From assembly GCF_900104385.1 (NCBI RefSeq), contig NZ_FNJA01000008.1:62001-126000 (forward strand): a DNA stretch of 64,000 nucleotides, given 5' to 3'. Within the stretch, counting starts at the first letter, position 1. The number at the start of each line of letters is the position of its first letter. The notes below the pieces were generated by a model. That model ran no database searches. It was given only the letters and a program-made list of their open reading frames with translations, and was not told the origin of the DNA. This document shows, in pieces, positions 53,193 through 62,501 of this stretch. Both the position numbers and the translations under genes were made by a program. Source of the stretch: Rhodoferax sp. OV413. GTDB lineage: Bacteria > Pseudomonadota > Gammaproteobacteria > Burkholderiales > Burkholderiaceae_C.

Positions 53193-53250
53193 GCTATTAA
53201 ATAAATAGCTGCTTGCGCAGGTATTCTCTGCGCTAGCGACCTATTTCTTT
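53193..53250. repeat. Intergenic repeat, Comamonadaceae-type
   Basis: GCTATTAAATAAATAGCTGC, TTGCGCAGGTATTCTCTGCG, CTAGCGACCTATTTC. TGCGCAG and CTGCG can pair. It lies between lysE and the LacI regulator and reaches into the last codons of the latter. Confidence 0.7.
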
Positions 53251-54311
53251 TGAACGGACGCTAGCCGGGCACCGCAGGATTCGCGCACAACCAGCGGCAT
53301 CAATGCCTCGGGCACCGTGGTACGTACCGGCGTTTCTTTGCGCAGCAGGGCCATCAGCATGGCCATGGCGTCGCGGCCCAGGCCCACGGTGTCGGTGCGC
53401 ACGGTGGTCAGCGCTGGACTGGCAAATTCGGCCATCGGGATGTCGTCGTAGCCGACCAGGGCCACGTCCTGCGGCACGCGCAGCCCGGCTTCGTTCAATG
53501 CGCGGATGGCGCCGAAGGCGATGGTGTCGTTGCCCGCAAACAGCGCAGTGAACGGCACTTTGCGTGCCAGCAGCTCCTGCGTGGCGCGGTAGCCGCTGGC
53601 GGCGCTGATGTCGGCATAGGCCACCCAGGCCGGGTCTATGGCAAAACCGTGCTCGGCCATGGCTTCACGCCAACCACGCTCGCGCTCGTTCACCGCCAGG
53701 TATTCGGGCTGGGCAAAGTTGACGAAGGCAATGCGGGAGTGGCCCAGGCCGATCAGATGGTTGACCGCCATCTTGGAGGACAAAGAGGTGTCGTTGCCGG
53801 TGGTGTGGAAGCGGTCCATATCGGGCAGGCCCGCACCAAATACCACCATGGGAATACCGGCCTCCAGTACCCGCTCCAGGTACTCGCGTCCCGGCATGCT
53901 GGGGTTGACCACGATCAGGCCGTCGATGCGGCGGCTGCGCACCAGGTCGACAAAGCCACCGGGCTCACGGCCCTCGTCGTCGCTGGATTCGATCAGCATC
54001 TTCAGGCCGTAGCGGTGGCATTCCTGGTTGATGCTGGCCACCAGCTGGGCCAGGAACACGTCCACATACAGGTGCTCGGCCTTGGGAATGACCAGGGCCA
54101 CGGTGCCGGTGGTGCCGCCGGCCAGGGTGCGCGCGGCGGCGTTGGGCTCGTAGCCGATCTCGCGGGCCGCGGTCAGCACTTTTTCGCGTGTGGCTTCGCT
54201 GATGCCCTGGTCGCGCACATTGTTCAGCACAAAGGACACGGTGGTGCGCGACACGCCGGCGCGGCGCGCGACCTCGCTGCTGGTGGGGGGAGATTTCAAA
54301 GAACTGGGCAT
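53241..54311 (-). CDS. LacI-family repressor of the alpha-galactoside operon
   Basis: The product is 356 residues. HTH: TSSEVARRAGVSRTTVSFVLNN; hinge helix AARTLAGG. A periplasmic-binding-protein-like effector domain follows (about 65-356, with VALVIPKAEHLYVDVFLAQL and VALVGYDDIPMAEF). It is divergent from the transport/galactosidase operon, with two operator-like palindromes in the 112-base gap, so it is very likely its regulator and autoregulated. Confidence 0.92.
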   Translation of the reverse strand: MPSSLKSPPTSSEVARRAGVSRTTVSFVLNNVRDQGISEATREKVLTAAREIGYEPNAAARTLAGGTTGTVALVIPKAEHLYVDVFLAQLVASINQECHRYGLKMLIESSDDEGREPGGFVDLVRSRRIDGLIVVNPSMPGREYLERVLEAGIPMVVFGAGLPDMDRFHTTGNDTSLSSKMAVNHLIGLGHSRIAFVNFAQPEYLAVNERERGWREAMAEHGFAIDPAWVAYADISAASGYRATQELLARKVPFTALFAGNDTIAFGAIRALNEAGLRVPQDVALVGYDDIPMAEFASPALTTVRTDTVGLGRDAMAMLMALLRKETPVRTTVPEALMPLVVRESCGARLASVQKK

Positions 54312-54358
54312 GTCGCCCTATCGTAGCCGAAACCTGCAATCTCGCGTTTTCCCTAGTA

Positions 54359-54406
54359 CTAACGCGCGTTAATTAACTTAGCATCCGCCAACTAACTCGC
54401 GTTAGC
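54359..54406. promoter_or_regulatory. Two LacI-type operators between regulator and galactoside operon
   Basis: TAACGCGCGTTA (54360-54371) is a perfect palindrome. CTAACTCGCGTTAG (54393-54406) has the same CTAAC-CG-GTTAG arms with one central mismatch. Centres are 34 bp apart. The central CG is typical of LacI-family operators. Both lie upstream of the AAGGAG site of the first permease gene. Confidence 0.7.
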
Positions 54407-54423
54407 AATAAAAAGGAGACACG

Positions 54424-55326
54424 ATGCAAGCCAAATTTCCGCACGCACTCAGCGCCACGCGGCGCGCCGAAACCCTGACCGCTTGGGTGTTGGTGCTGCC
54501 GGCCTTTATCGGTTTCGCGGTGTTCTATGCCTGGCCCACGCTGCGCGCCATCGAAATCAGCCTGACCGACTGGAACATGCTGCGCAGCCCGAAGTTCGTC
54601 GGCCTGGCCAACTACGCCGCCATGCTGCAAGACGGCAAGTTCTGGCAGGGCATGAAGCTGTCGGCCATCTATGTGGTGCTGAACATCCCGCTGCAAATCG
54701 TGCTGGGCCTGTTCCTGGCCGTGGCGATGGACCGGCTGACCAAGTCGCTGTTCGTCAAGTCGCTGGTGCTGCTGCCCTACCTGCTGTCCAACGTGCTGGT
54801 GGCGATGATGTGGCTGTGGATGCTGGACCCGTTGCTCGGCCTGGTGAACTCCATGATCGACGGCCTGGGTTTTGACCGCCAACCCTTCTTTGGCGGCGCA
54901 GACCAGGCGCTGCTGACGGTGGCGGCCGTGAACATCTGGCGCCACATGGGGCTGGTGTCCATGCTGTTTTTGGCCGGTCTGCAAAACATCCCGCGCCACC
55001 TGTACGAAGCCGCGTCGCTGGAGGGTGCGAGCGAATGGCAGATGTTCTGGCGCGTCACCCTGCCGCTGCTGCGCCCGGTGATGGTATTTGTGCTGGTGAC
55101 CAGCGTCACCGGCTCGTTCCAGATCTTCGACACCATCGCCGTGACCACCAACGGCGGCCCGCTGGATTCCACCCGCGTCATCGTTCACTACATCGTGCAG
55201 AACGCCTTCAGCTTCTACAAGATGGGCTACGCCTCGGCCATGTCGATGGCGCTGTGCGTGGTGATGGTGCTCTACACCGTGTTCCAGATGCGGGTGATGA
55301 ACGCCTCGCAAAACGACTTGGCTTGA
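54424..55326 (+). CDS. Sugar ABC importer permease (MalF/UgpA type)
   Basis: The product is 300 residues with an AAAAAGGAG ribosome site. Six membrane helices; EAA loop LYEAASLEGASEWQMFWRVTLP. N-terminal helix after AETLTAWVLVLPAFIGF. It is the first gene of the alpha-galactoside operon and pairs with the next permease. Confidence 0.93.
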   Translation: MQAKFPHALSATRRAETLTAWVLVLPAFIGFAVFYAWPTLRAIEISLTDWNMLRSPKFVGLANYAAMLQDGKFWQGMKLSAIYVVLNIPLQIVLGLFLAVAMDRLTKSLFVKSLVLLPYLLSNVLVAMMWLWMLDPLLGLVNSMIDGLGFDRQPFFGGADQALLTVAAVNIWRHMGLVSMLFLAGLQNIPRHLYEAASLEGASEWQMFWRVTLPLLRPVMVFVLVTSVTGSFQIFDTIAVTTNGGPLDSTRVIVHYIVQNAFSFYKMGYASAMSMALCVVMVLYTVFQMRVMNASQNDLA

Positions 55327-55338
55327 AGGAGCCCCACC

Positions 55339-56226
55339 ATGACCACCCACCGTTTGTTTTCCCCCGGCCGCATCCTGGCCTGGGCCGCGCTGCTCACCAT
55401 GCTGGCCATCACCCTCGCCCCACTGTGGATGGTGGTGAAAACCGCGCTGATGCAGCCAACCAACGTCTACACCGAATCCACACAACTGCTGCCCAGCGAC
55501 CCGACGCTGGGCAACTTCCAACGGGTGCTGGGCTTTATGACGCAAGCGGAAAGCGAGGCCATGGGCGGCTCGGGGGCCGACATCAACTTCATGCGGGCCC
55601 TGGGCAATTCGCTGGTGTTTACCGCCACCATCGTGGTGCTGCAGGTGACTTGCGCGTCGATGGCGGCGTATGCGTTTGCCCGGCTGCGCTTTCCAGGGCG
55701 CAACACATTGTTTGCACTGTTTGTGGGCTCGATGATGGTGCCCAGCGTGGTGACCTTCATTCCCAACTTCATCCTCATCAAGGACCTGGGCCTACTCAAC
55801 ACCATGACCGGCATGGTCGCGCCGTTCTGCCTGATGCAGGGGTTCTCGGTGTTCTTCTTGCGCCAGTTCTTTCTGTCGATTCCACGCGATCTGGAAGAGG
55901 CCGCATTGCTGGACGGCGCCTCGTTTCTGTACATCTTTGCCCGCGTGGTGATGCCGCTGAGCATCACGCCGCTGGCCACGATTGCCATGCTCACCGGCAT
56001 CAATATGTGGAACGAATTCTTCTGGCCCTTCCTGGTGGCCAAGGACGAAATGCGGCAAGTCTTGCCGGTGGCACTGCAATCTTTCAAATCCCAGACACCC
56101 CAAGGCCAGCCCGACTGGACCGGACTGATGGCGGCCACGGCCATCACGGTGATGCCAACCATTTTGCTGCTGGTGGTCTTTGGCCGCCGGGTAGTCGAGT
56201 CGGTGCAGTTCAGTGGCGGCAAGTAA
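55339..56226 (+). CDS. Sugar ABC importer permease (MalG/UgpE type)
   Basis: The product is 295 residues. Six membrane helices; EAA loop LEEAALLDGASFLYIFARVV; MalG-type C-terminus (VVFGRRVVESVQFSGGK). It is twelve bases after the first permease. Confidence 0.93.
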   Translation: MTTHRLFSPGRILAWAALLTMLAITLAPLWMVVKTALMQPTNVYTESTQLLPSDPTLGNFQRVLGFMTQAESEAMGGSGADINFMRALGNSLVFTATIVVLQVTCASMAAYAFARLRFPGRNTLFALFVGSMMVPSVVTFIPNFILIKDLGLLNTMTGMVAPFCLMQGFSVFFLRQFFLSIPRDLEEAALLDGASFLYIFARVVMPLSITPLATIAMLTGINMWNEFFWPFLVAKDEMRQVLPVALQSFKSQTPQGQPDWTGLMAATAITVMPTILLLVVFGRRVVESVQFSGGK

Positions 56227-56257
56227 GTTTTTCCAACCAACCATAACGGAGACAAGC

Positions 56258-57565
56258 ATGAAATTCCCATTCACCACCCTGGCCGCTGCAGCACTCGCCT
56301 GCGTCGGCACCGCCCACGCGGCAGAAGTCAAATACCTGCTGTGGGACGCGATGCAACTGCCTGCCTACAAGCAGTGCGCCGCCGATTTCGAGAAAAAGAA
56401 CCCGGGCACCACCATCAAGATCAGCCAGTCCGGCTGGGACGACTACTGGGCCACCGTCTCCACCGGTTTTGTCTCGGGCACGGCACCCGATGTGTTCACC
56501 AACCACCTGGCCAAGTACCCTGAATTTGCCAAGAACGGCCAGCTCGTGGACCTGACCCCGCTGATCCAGCGCGACAAGGTGGACACTGCGGCTTACGCCC
56601 CCGGCCTGTTCGAGATTTGGGGTCGCGACGGCAAGCAGTACGGCCTGCCCAAGGACTGGGACACCATCGGCTTCGTGGTCAACATGGAGATGGCCAAGAA
56701 AGCCGGTGTGACGCTTGCCGACCTGCAGAGCATGACCTGGAACCCCAAGGACGGCGGCAGCTTTGAGCAGATCGTGCGCAAGCTCAGCGTGGATGCGGCC
56801 GGCAACAACGCCACCAGCCCAAGCTTCGACAAAAAGAAAGTCAGCGTCTACGGCTACCAAACCCCACGCGGCGCGCCCGGCATGATGGGCCAGACCGAGT
56901 GGAGCCACTTTGCACAATCCAATGGCTTCAAGTTCCAGGACAAGCCCTGGGACGCCAAGTTCTACTACGACGACCCCAAGCTGGTCGAGACCATTGCCTA
57001 CATCGCCGGCCTGCCGGGCAAGGGCTTGTCGGCCAGCTTTGAAAACGCCAAGTCGCTGGGTTCGGACGCGATGTTCGTCGGCAAGAAGGTTGCCATGGTG
57101 CCGCAGGGCTCGTGGATGATCACCTACTTCAAGAGCAACGCCAAGTTCGAGAACGCCTGGGTACCGCTGCCCACCGGCCCTACCGGCACGCGCGCCACCA
57201 TGTTCAACGGCCTGGCCGATTCAATCTGGGCCGGCTCCAAGGTCAAGGACGACGCCTGGAAGTGGGTCAAGTACCTGGGCTCGGCCGACTGCCAGAGCGT
57301 GGTGGCCAACACCGGCGTGGTGTTCCCTGCCATCAAGGGCCAGGCGGAACGGGCCATGGAAGTCCAAAAAACCAAGGGCATCGATTCCAGCGCCTTCCTC
57401 ACCATGGCCAAGTCTAAGACCTTCCTGATGCCGATTGCCGATGGCGGCTCCGAGATCGACGAAGTCATGAAATCCGCGCTGGAAGGCGTGCTGATGGGCA
57501 AGACCGATGCGGCCACCGCATTGAAAGCCGCAAATATCAAAGTCAATGAATTAGCCAAGAAGTAA
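56258..57565 (+). CDS. Sugar ABC importer solute-binding protein (family 1)
   Basis: The product is 435 residues from ATG 56258 (AACGGAG site). Signal peptide MKFPFTTLAAAALACVGTAHA, then AEVKYLLWDAMQLPAYKQCA. Conserved features include GTAPDVFTNHL, GLPKDWDTIGFVVNMEMA and the ligand-lining Trp/Tyr-rich segments. By context it binds alpha-galactosides such as melibiose or raffinose. Confidence 0.92.
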   Translation: MKFPFTTLAAAALACVGTAHAAEVKYLLWDAMQLPAYKQCAADFEKKNPGTTIKISQSGWDDYWATVSTGFVSGTAPDVFTNHLAKYPEFAKNGQLVDLTPLIQRDKVDTAAYAPGLFEIWGRDGKQYGLPKDWDTIGFVVNMEMAKKAGVTLADLQSMTWNPKDGGSFEQIVRKLSVDAAGNNATSPSFDKKKVSVYGYQTPRGAPGMMGQTEWSHFAQSNGFKFQDKPWDAKFYYDDPKLVETIAYIAGLPGKGLSASFENAKSLGSDAMFVGKKVAMVPQGSWMITYFKSNAKFENAWVPLPTGPTGTRATMFNGLADSIWAGSKVKDDAWKWVKYLGSADCQSVVANTGVVFPAIKGQAERAMEVQKTKGIDSSAFLTMAKSKTFLMPIADGGSEIDEVMKSALEGVLMGKTDAATALKAANIKVNELAKK

Positions 57566-57578
57566 AAGGTCCACCACC

Positions 57579-58991
57579 ATGCAAAGCCGTATCAAGATCA
57601 CCCTCATCGGGGCGGGCAGCATCGTCTTCACCCGCAATCTGCTGGGCGATATTTTTTCCTACCCGGAACTCGCAGGCTGCGAAATCGCGCTGCACGACAT
57701 CGACGAGCACCGCCTGCGCCTAGCCGAAATGGTGGCGCAGCGTCTGGCCGGCACGCTGGGCGTGTCGCCGACCATCACCGCCAGCTCCGACCGGCGCCGC
57801 GCGCTGGCCGATGCCCGCTTTGTCATCAGCACCATCCAGGTCGGCGGCTACAAGCCAGCCACCGTGACCGACTTCGAAATCCCGAAGAAGTTTGGCCTGG
57901 AGCAAACCATAGGCGACACCCTGGGCATAGGCGGCATCATGCGCGGCCTGCGCACGATTCCCGTGCAGCTGGCGATGCTGAAAGACATGGAAGATGTCTG
58001 CGCACCCGGCGCCATCCACCTGAACTACGTGAACCCGATGGCCATGATCACCTGGGCGCTGAACCAGGCCAGCACGCGCATCCCCACCGTCGGCCTGTGC
58101 CACAGCGTGCAGCACACTGCGCACGAGCTGGCGCACGACCTGGGTATTCCGGTGGAAGAGATCGACTACCACTGCGCCGGCATCAACCACATGGCGTTCT
58201 ATACCAAGTTCGAGCACCAGGGTGTCGACCTGTACCCGCGCCTGCGCCAGATCTACGCCGAAGGCAAAGCCCCGGGCTGGAACAAGGTGCGCTACGAAAT
58301 GCTGCACCAGCTGGGCCACTTCCCTACCGAGTCCAGCGAACACTTTGCCGAGTACGTGCCCTGGTTCATCAAGAAAGGCCGTGAGGATTTGCTGGCGAAG
58401 TACAACATCCCGCTCGACGAATACCCGGGCCGCTGCCAGATATTCGAGCACGCCTGGCCGTACATCGAGCGCGAACTGCAAGCCCCGGGCACGCAGGATG
58501 CGCAGGCACTGCTGGCCGAACTACAGGCCGCCGACATCCATGTGCTGCCGCGCGAAATCGGCGCGGCCGCGCGCCTGCTCGAAGGCCTGAACACGGTGAC
58601 CCGCTCGGTCGAATACGGCGGGCAGATCATCCACTCCATGGTCAGCGGTACACCGCGCGTGGTCTACGGCAATGTGCTCAACCACCAGCTGATCGACAAC
58701 CTGCCCCAGAGCTGCGCCGTCGAAGTGCCGTGTCTGGTGGATGCCAACGGCGTGCAGCCCACGCGGGTTGGCAAGCTGCCGATCCAGCTGGCTGCGCTGA
58801 TGCGTACCAACGTGAACGTGCAAGAGCTGGTGGTCGCTGCGATCACCCAGCAGAAGCGCGAGCACGTCTACCACGCCGCCATGCTGGACCCGCACACCGC
58901 CGCCGTACTCGACCTGGAGCAGATCCGCGCCATGGTCGACGAGCTGCTGCTGGCCCACCGCGCCTTCCTGCCCGAATACCTGCACGCCTGA
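57579..58991 (+). CDS. GH4 family alpha-galactosidase / alpha-glucosidase (NAD and Mn dependent)
   Basis: The product is 470 residues. GH4 hallmarks: Rossmann start KITLIGAGSIVFTRNLLGDI, GGYKPATVTDFEIP, GGIMRGLRTIPVQL, metal-ligand Cys in VGLCHSVQHTAHEL and His in GINHMAFYTKF. GH4 enzymes oxidise C3 of the sugar, eliminate the aglycone and re-reduce. The MelA-like sequence and the operon fit alpha-galactosidase. It is cytoplasmic and acts on imported sugar. A second, unrelated alpha-galactosidase is encoded two genes on. Confidence 0.9.
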   Translation: MQSRIKITLIGAGSIVFTRNLLGDIFSYPELAGCEIALHDIDEHRLRLAEMVAQRLAGTLGVSPTITASSDRRRALADARFVISTIQVGGYKPATVTDFEIPKKFGLEQTIGDTLGIGGIMRGLRTIPVQLAMLKDMEDVCAPGAIHLNYVNPMAMITWALNQASTRIPTVGLCHSVQHTAHELAHDLGIPVEEIDYHCAGINHMAFYTKFEHQGVDLYPRLRQIYAEGKAPGWNKVRYEMLHQLGHFPTESSEHFAEYVPWFIKKGREDLLAKYNIPLDEYPGRCQIFEHAWPYIERELQAPGTQDAQALLAELQAADIHVLPREIGAAARLLEGLNTVTRSVEYGGQIIHSMVSGTPRVVYGNVLNHQLIDNLPQSCAVEVPCLVDANGVQPTRVGKLPIQLAALMRTNVNVQELVVAAITQQKREHVYHAAMLDPHTAAVLDLEQIRAMVDELLLAHRAFLPEYLHA

Positions 58992-59005
58992 AAGAGAGCA
59001 CCACC

Positions 59006-60157
59006 ATGGCCAGCATCGAACTCCGCTCCGTCCACAAAACCTATATGGACGACGTGGCGGTCATCCGCGACGTGGACCTGCACGTCAAACAAGGCGAGTT
59101 TTGCGTCTTCGTCGGGCCTTCGGGCTGCGGCAAGTCCACGCTGCTGCGCATGGTGGCCGGGCTGGAAGACATCAGCAGCGGCGAGCTGCTGATCGACGGC
59201 CAGCGCATGAACGACACCCAGCCCGCCAAACGCGGCGTGGCCATGGTGTTCCAAAGCTATGCACTGTTTCCGCACATCAGCGTCTACGACAACCTGGCCT
59301 TCGGCATGACCCTGGCCAAGATGGACAAGGCGCTGATACGCAAGAAGGTCACCGCGGCGGCCCAGGTGCTGCAGCTTGAGCACCTGCTGGACCGCAAACC
59401 CAAGGCCTTGTCCGGCGGCCAGCGCCAGCGCGTGGCAATTGGCCGCGCCATCGTGCGCGAGCCCGGCGTGTTCTTGTTCGACGAACCGCTGTCGAACCTG
59501 GACGCATCCCTGCGCGTGCAGACCCGCTTCGAGATCGCCAAGATCCACCGCGACTTCGGCAAGGCCAGCACCATTTACGTGACGCACGACCAGGTCGAAG
59601 CCATGACCCTGGCCGACCGCATCCTGCTGCTGAATTCCGGCCCTGCGGTGCTCAAGGAAGGCAGCGTGGCCCAGTGCGGCTCGCCGCTGGAGCTGTACCA
59701 CCGGCCGCGCAACCTGTTCGTGGCCGGCTTCATCGGCTCGCCGAAAATGAACTTCCTGTCCGCCCTGCTGCTGGAGGGCCATGCCGACCACGCCCGGGTG
59801 CAGCTGCCCAGCGGCGAGGTGCTGGACGCCCTGGTCGATGCCAGCGCGCTGCGCCCCGGCCAGCCCGTGACACTGGGCATACGCCCCGAACACGCGCTGC
59901 TCGGCACCGCCACCCAGCCCATCGTACGCGAGGTGCAGTGGCAAGAGCGCCTGGGCGAATCCACCTACCTGTTCCTGGCCAGCGGCGTGGCCAACCAGCC
60001 GCTGGTGGTCAAAGCCCCGGGCCAGGCCCATGCCGACACCGGCCAGCGCGTCGCCATCTCCCTGCCCACCGCCTCCTTGCATGTCTTCGACGAGAACGGC
60101 CACGCACTGGAGCGGCGCATTCCTATTGCCGACCTGCTAATCCCCCATGCCGCCTGA
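59006..60157 (+). CDS. MalK/UgpC-type sugar ABC importer ATPase
   Basis: The product is 383 residues from ATG 59006. Walker A GPSGCGKST, Q-loop MVFQSYALFPHISV, signature LSGGQRQRV, Walker B VFLFDEPLSNLD, H-loop YVTHDQVEA; C-terminal regulatory OB domain (IGSPKMNFLSA, then GIRPEHALL). Its 3' end overlaps the GH36 gene by 11 bases. An in-frame extension to 58730 lies inside the GH4 gene and is rejected. Confidence 0.94.
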   Translation: MASIELRSVHKTYMDDVAVIRDVDLHVKQGEFCVFVGPSGCGKSTLLRMVAGLEDISSGELLIDGQRMNDTQPAKRGVAMVFQSYALFPHISVYDNLAFGMTLAKMDKALIRKKVTAAAQVLQLEHLLDRKPKALSGGQRQRVAIGRAIVREPGVFLFDEPLSNLDASLRVQTRFEIAKIHRDFGKASTIYVTHDQVEAMTLADRILLLNSGPAVLKEGSVAQCGSPLELYHRPRNLFVAGFIGSPKMNFLSALLLEGHADHARVQLPSGEVLDALVDASALRPGQPVTLGIRPEHALLGTATQPIVREVQWQERLGESTYLFLASGVANQPLVVKAPGQAHADTGQRVAISLPTASLHVFDENGHALERRIPIADLLIPHAA

Positions 60158-62309
60158 TTACTCCATGTCCCCTGAATTTCTGATCCTGCACAGCCAGCAC
60201 AGCACGCTGGTACTCGAATGCCCACCCGATGAAGCCCCGCTGTGGCGCTACTGGGGGCCGCGCCTGCCCGACGGCAGCACGCCCGGACCAGCCTTACGCG
60301 GCACCCGCCCCCTACCCTCGTTCATGCTCGACTTCGACCAGCCGCTGACGGTGCTTCCCACCTTCGGCGTCGGCTGGTTCGGCCAGAGCGCCTTACTCGC
60401 GCACCGGGTCGGCCTAGACTTCGCCCAGGCCATTACCGAGTGCCAGGTGGAATGGTCGGTGCCCGGCAGCGCCGTGGTGCTGCACCTGCTGGACGCCGTG
60501 GCCCAGCTGCGCTTCGATGTATCGCTGGCGCTGGACGTGGCCAGCGACGTGCTCACTATGCACACCCGTCTGACCAACCTGGGCGATGCCAGCATCGACG
60601 TGCAGTGGCTGGCCGCCGGCACCCTGCCCTTGCCCGGCGATGCGGCCACCGTGCGCTCCTATGCGGGCCAGCACAACCATGAATTCCTGCTGCAAACCGA
60701 CACATTGAGTCGCAGCCAGTGGCGGCGCGAGAACCGGCGCGGCCGCACCTCGCACGACTGCTTCCCCGGCGCCGTGGTCACCACGCCCGGCAGCACAGCA
60801 GACAGCGGCCTGGTGTTCGGCGCGCACCTGGCCTGGTCGGGCAACCACCAGCAAACGATTGAGTGGCTGCACGACGGCCAGTACCAGTGGCAAATGGGCG
60901 AATGGCTGGCCCCCGGCGAAGGCCGGCTCGCACCCGGCGCCAGCCTGCAGACACCCGAGATCGTCGCCAGCTGCTCCACCCAGGGCCTGAACGGCCTGGC
61001 GGCCAACTTCCACGCAGCCCTGCGCGCACGCATGGCCTGGCCCGGTGGCAGCATGCGGCCGCGCCCGGTGCACCTGAACACCTGGGAGGCCTTCTACTTC
61101 GACCTGGTGCCGGCCGATGTGATGGCGCTGGCCGATGCCGCCGCCAGCGTGGGCGTGGAGCGCTTTGTGCTCGACGACGGCTGGTTCCACCGCCGCCACC
61201 ACGACCGCGCCGGCCTCGGCGACTGGTGGCCCGACAGCGACAAATTTCCCCAGGGCCTGGGCCCGCTGGTGCAGCACGTCAATAGCCTGGGCATGGAATT
61301 CGGCCTCTGGGTCGAGCCCGAGATGCTCAACCCCGACAGCGATCTGCACCGCCAACACCCCGACTGGGCACTGCAGATCGCCGGCCGCCCGTTGATCACC
61401 GCGCGCAACCAGCTGGTGCTGGATATTTCGCGCCCCGAGGCCGCCGACTACCTGTTCGAGAAGATCGATGCGCTGCTGGCCGCCCATCCCATCCGCTACC
61501 TGAAGTGGGACCTGAACCGCGACCTGACCACCGCCGCCCTGGCCGGCGGTCTGGGCAGTGCCGGCTACCGCGCGCAGGTGCTGGCGATCTACGCTTTGCT
61601 GGCGCGGCTGCGTGCAGCCCATCCCGAGGTAGAGATCGAAAGTTGCTCGGGCGGCGGCGGCCGCATCGACTTCGGCGTGCTGCGCCACACCCACCGCGTC
61701 TGGGCCAGCGACTGCATCGACGCCTTGTCGCGGGTGCAGATACAGCAGGGCTTCGGCCAGTTCTTCCCGCCGGAAATCCTGGGTTCGCACATAGGCACCG
61801 CACCCGCCCACACCACCGGCCGCAGCCAGTCGTTGGCCTTCCGCGCAGCGGTGGCGATGACCGGCCATCTGGGCGTCGAGCTGGACGTACGGCATCTAGA
61901 CGAATCGACCCGTAGCGCGCTGACTGCCTGGATCTCCCGCTATAAAAACTGGAGAAATCAGCTGCACCACGGCCGCGTCTGGCGCGGCGAGGCGGCCGAC
62001 GGCCTGGTCTGGCAGGCACATGGCGATAGCGATGATCTGCTGCTCTTCGTCTACCGCTGCCAACCCACCAGCCACCGCTACACGCCGCCGCTGCGTTTGC
62101 CGATGCTGGACCCGCAGGCCCGCTACCAGGTGGAGCAGTTGGTGCCCATCGCAGCAGACGGCGCCGTGCAGTCCCCTGCACCCTTCTTCGACCAGCTGCA
62201 GGCCGGCGGCGTGGAGCTGCACGGTGCCTGGCTGGCCCAGGCCGGCCTGCCGATGCCGCGTGCTACAGCGGAGACCTGTTTTATTGTGCGGCTGCTGCGG
62301 GTGGGGTGA
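60147..62309 (+). CDS. GH36 family alpha-galactosidase
   Basis: The product is 720 residues from ATG 60147 (ATG 60165 also possible). The N-terminal beta domain is followed by a TIM barrel: LDDGWFHRRHHDRAGLGDWW, GLWVEPEMLNPDSDL, nucleophile Asp in YLKWDLNRD, CSGGGGRIDFG, and acid/base Asp in WASDCIDALSR. It is a retaining enzyme with no cofactor, hydrolysing terminal alpha-galactose (melibiose, raffinose family). No signal peptide, so it is cytoplasmic alongside the GH4 enzyme. It ends the operon. Confidence 0.93.
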   Translation: MPPDYSMSPEFLILHSQHSTLVLECPPDEAPLWRYWGPRLPDGSTPGPALRGTRPLPSFMLDFDQPLTVLPTFGVGWFGQSALLAHRVGLDFAQAITECQVEWSVPGSAVVLHLLDAVAQLRFDVSLALDVASDVLTMHTRLTNLGDASIDVQWLAAGTLPLPGDAATVRSYAGQHNHEFLLQTDTLSRSQWRRENRRGRTSHDCFPGAVVTTPGSTADSGLVFGAHLAWSGNHQQTIEWLHDGQYQWQMGEWLAPGEGRLAPGASLQTPEIVASCSTQGLNGLAANFHAALRARMAWPGGSMRPRPVHLNTWEAFYFDLVPADVMALADAAASVGVERFVLDDGWFHRRHHDRAGLGDWWPDSDKFPQGLGPLVQHVNSLGMEFGLWVEPEMLNPDSDLHRQHPDWALQIAGRPLITARNQLVLDISRPEAADYLFEKIDALLAAHPIRYLKWDLNRDLTTAALAGGLGSAGYRAQVLAIYALLARLRAAHPEVEIESCSGGGGRIDFGVLRHTHRVWASDCIDALSRVQIQQGFGQFFPPEILGSHIGTAPAHTTGRSQSLAFRAAVAMTGHLGVELDVRHLDESTRSALTAWISRYKNWRNQLHHGRVWRGEAADGLVWQAHGDSDDLLLFVYRCQPTSHRYTPPLRLPMLDPQARYQVEQLVPIAADGAVQSPAPFFDQLQAGGVELHGAWLAQAGLPMPRATAETCFIVRLLRVG

Positions 62310-62319
62310 TGGTCGGCTT

Positions 62320-62380
62320 GCTATTCAAATAGTAGCTGCTGGCGCATGTTCTTTGTGCGCTAGCAGTCGATTTGGCTTTA
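62320..62380. repeat. Intergenic repeat, Comamonadaceae-type
   Basis: GCTATTCAAATAGTAGCTGC, TGGCGCATGTTCTTTGTGCG, CTAGCAGTCGATTTGGC. Third clear copy of the family; here it directly follows the GH36 stop. Confidence 0.7.
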
Positions 62381-62501
62381 ACCGCTTGAAGAAAGCGGAT
62401 CTTCTCCAGCGACAGGCCCAACTCCACCGGTGCGGCAGTACTGGCCGCCCGGGCCTGGCGCTGCAGGGTCAGCATCTTGTCCTTTGGGCTGGGACCACGC
62501 C

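Noticed and set aside
54373-55545. 390-codon minus-strand open frame
   Set aside because: His/Gln-rich shadow of the two sugar permease genes.
58868-60103. 411-codon minus-strand open frame
   Set aside because: Shadow of the MalK-type ATPase gene; no recognisable motif.
60414-61895. 493-codon minus-strand open frame
   Set aside because: Antisense to the GH36 galactosidase, which carries both catalytic Asp motifs.
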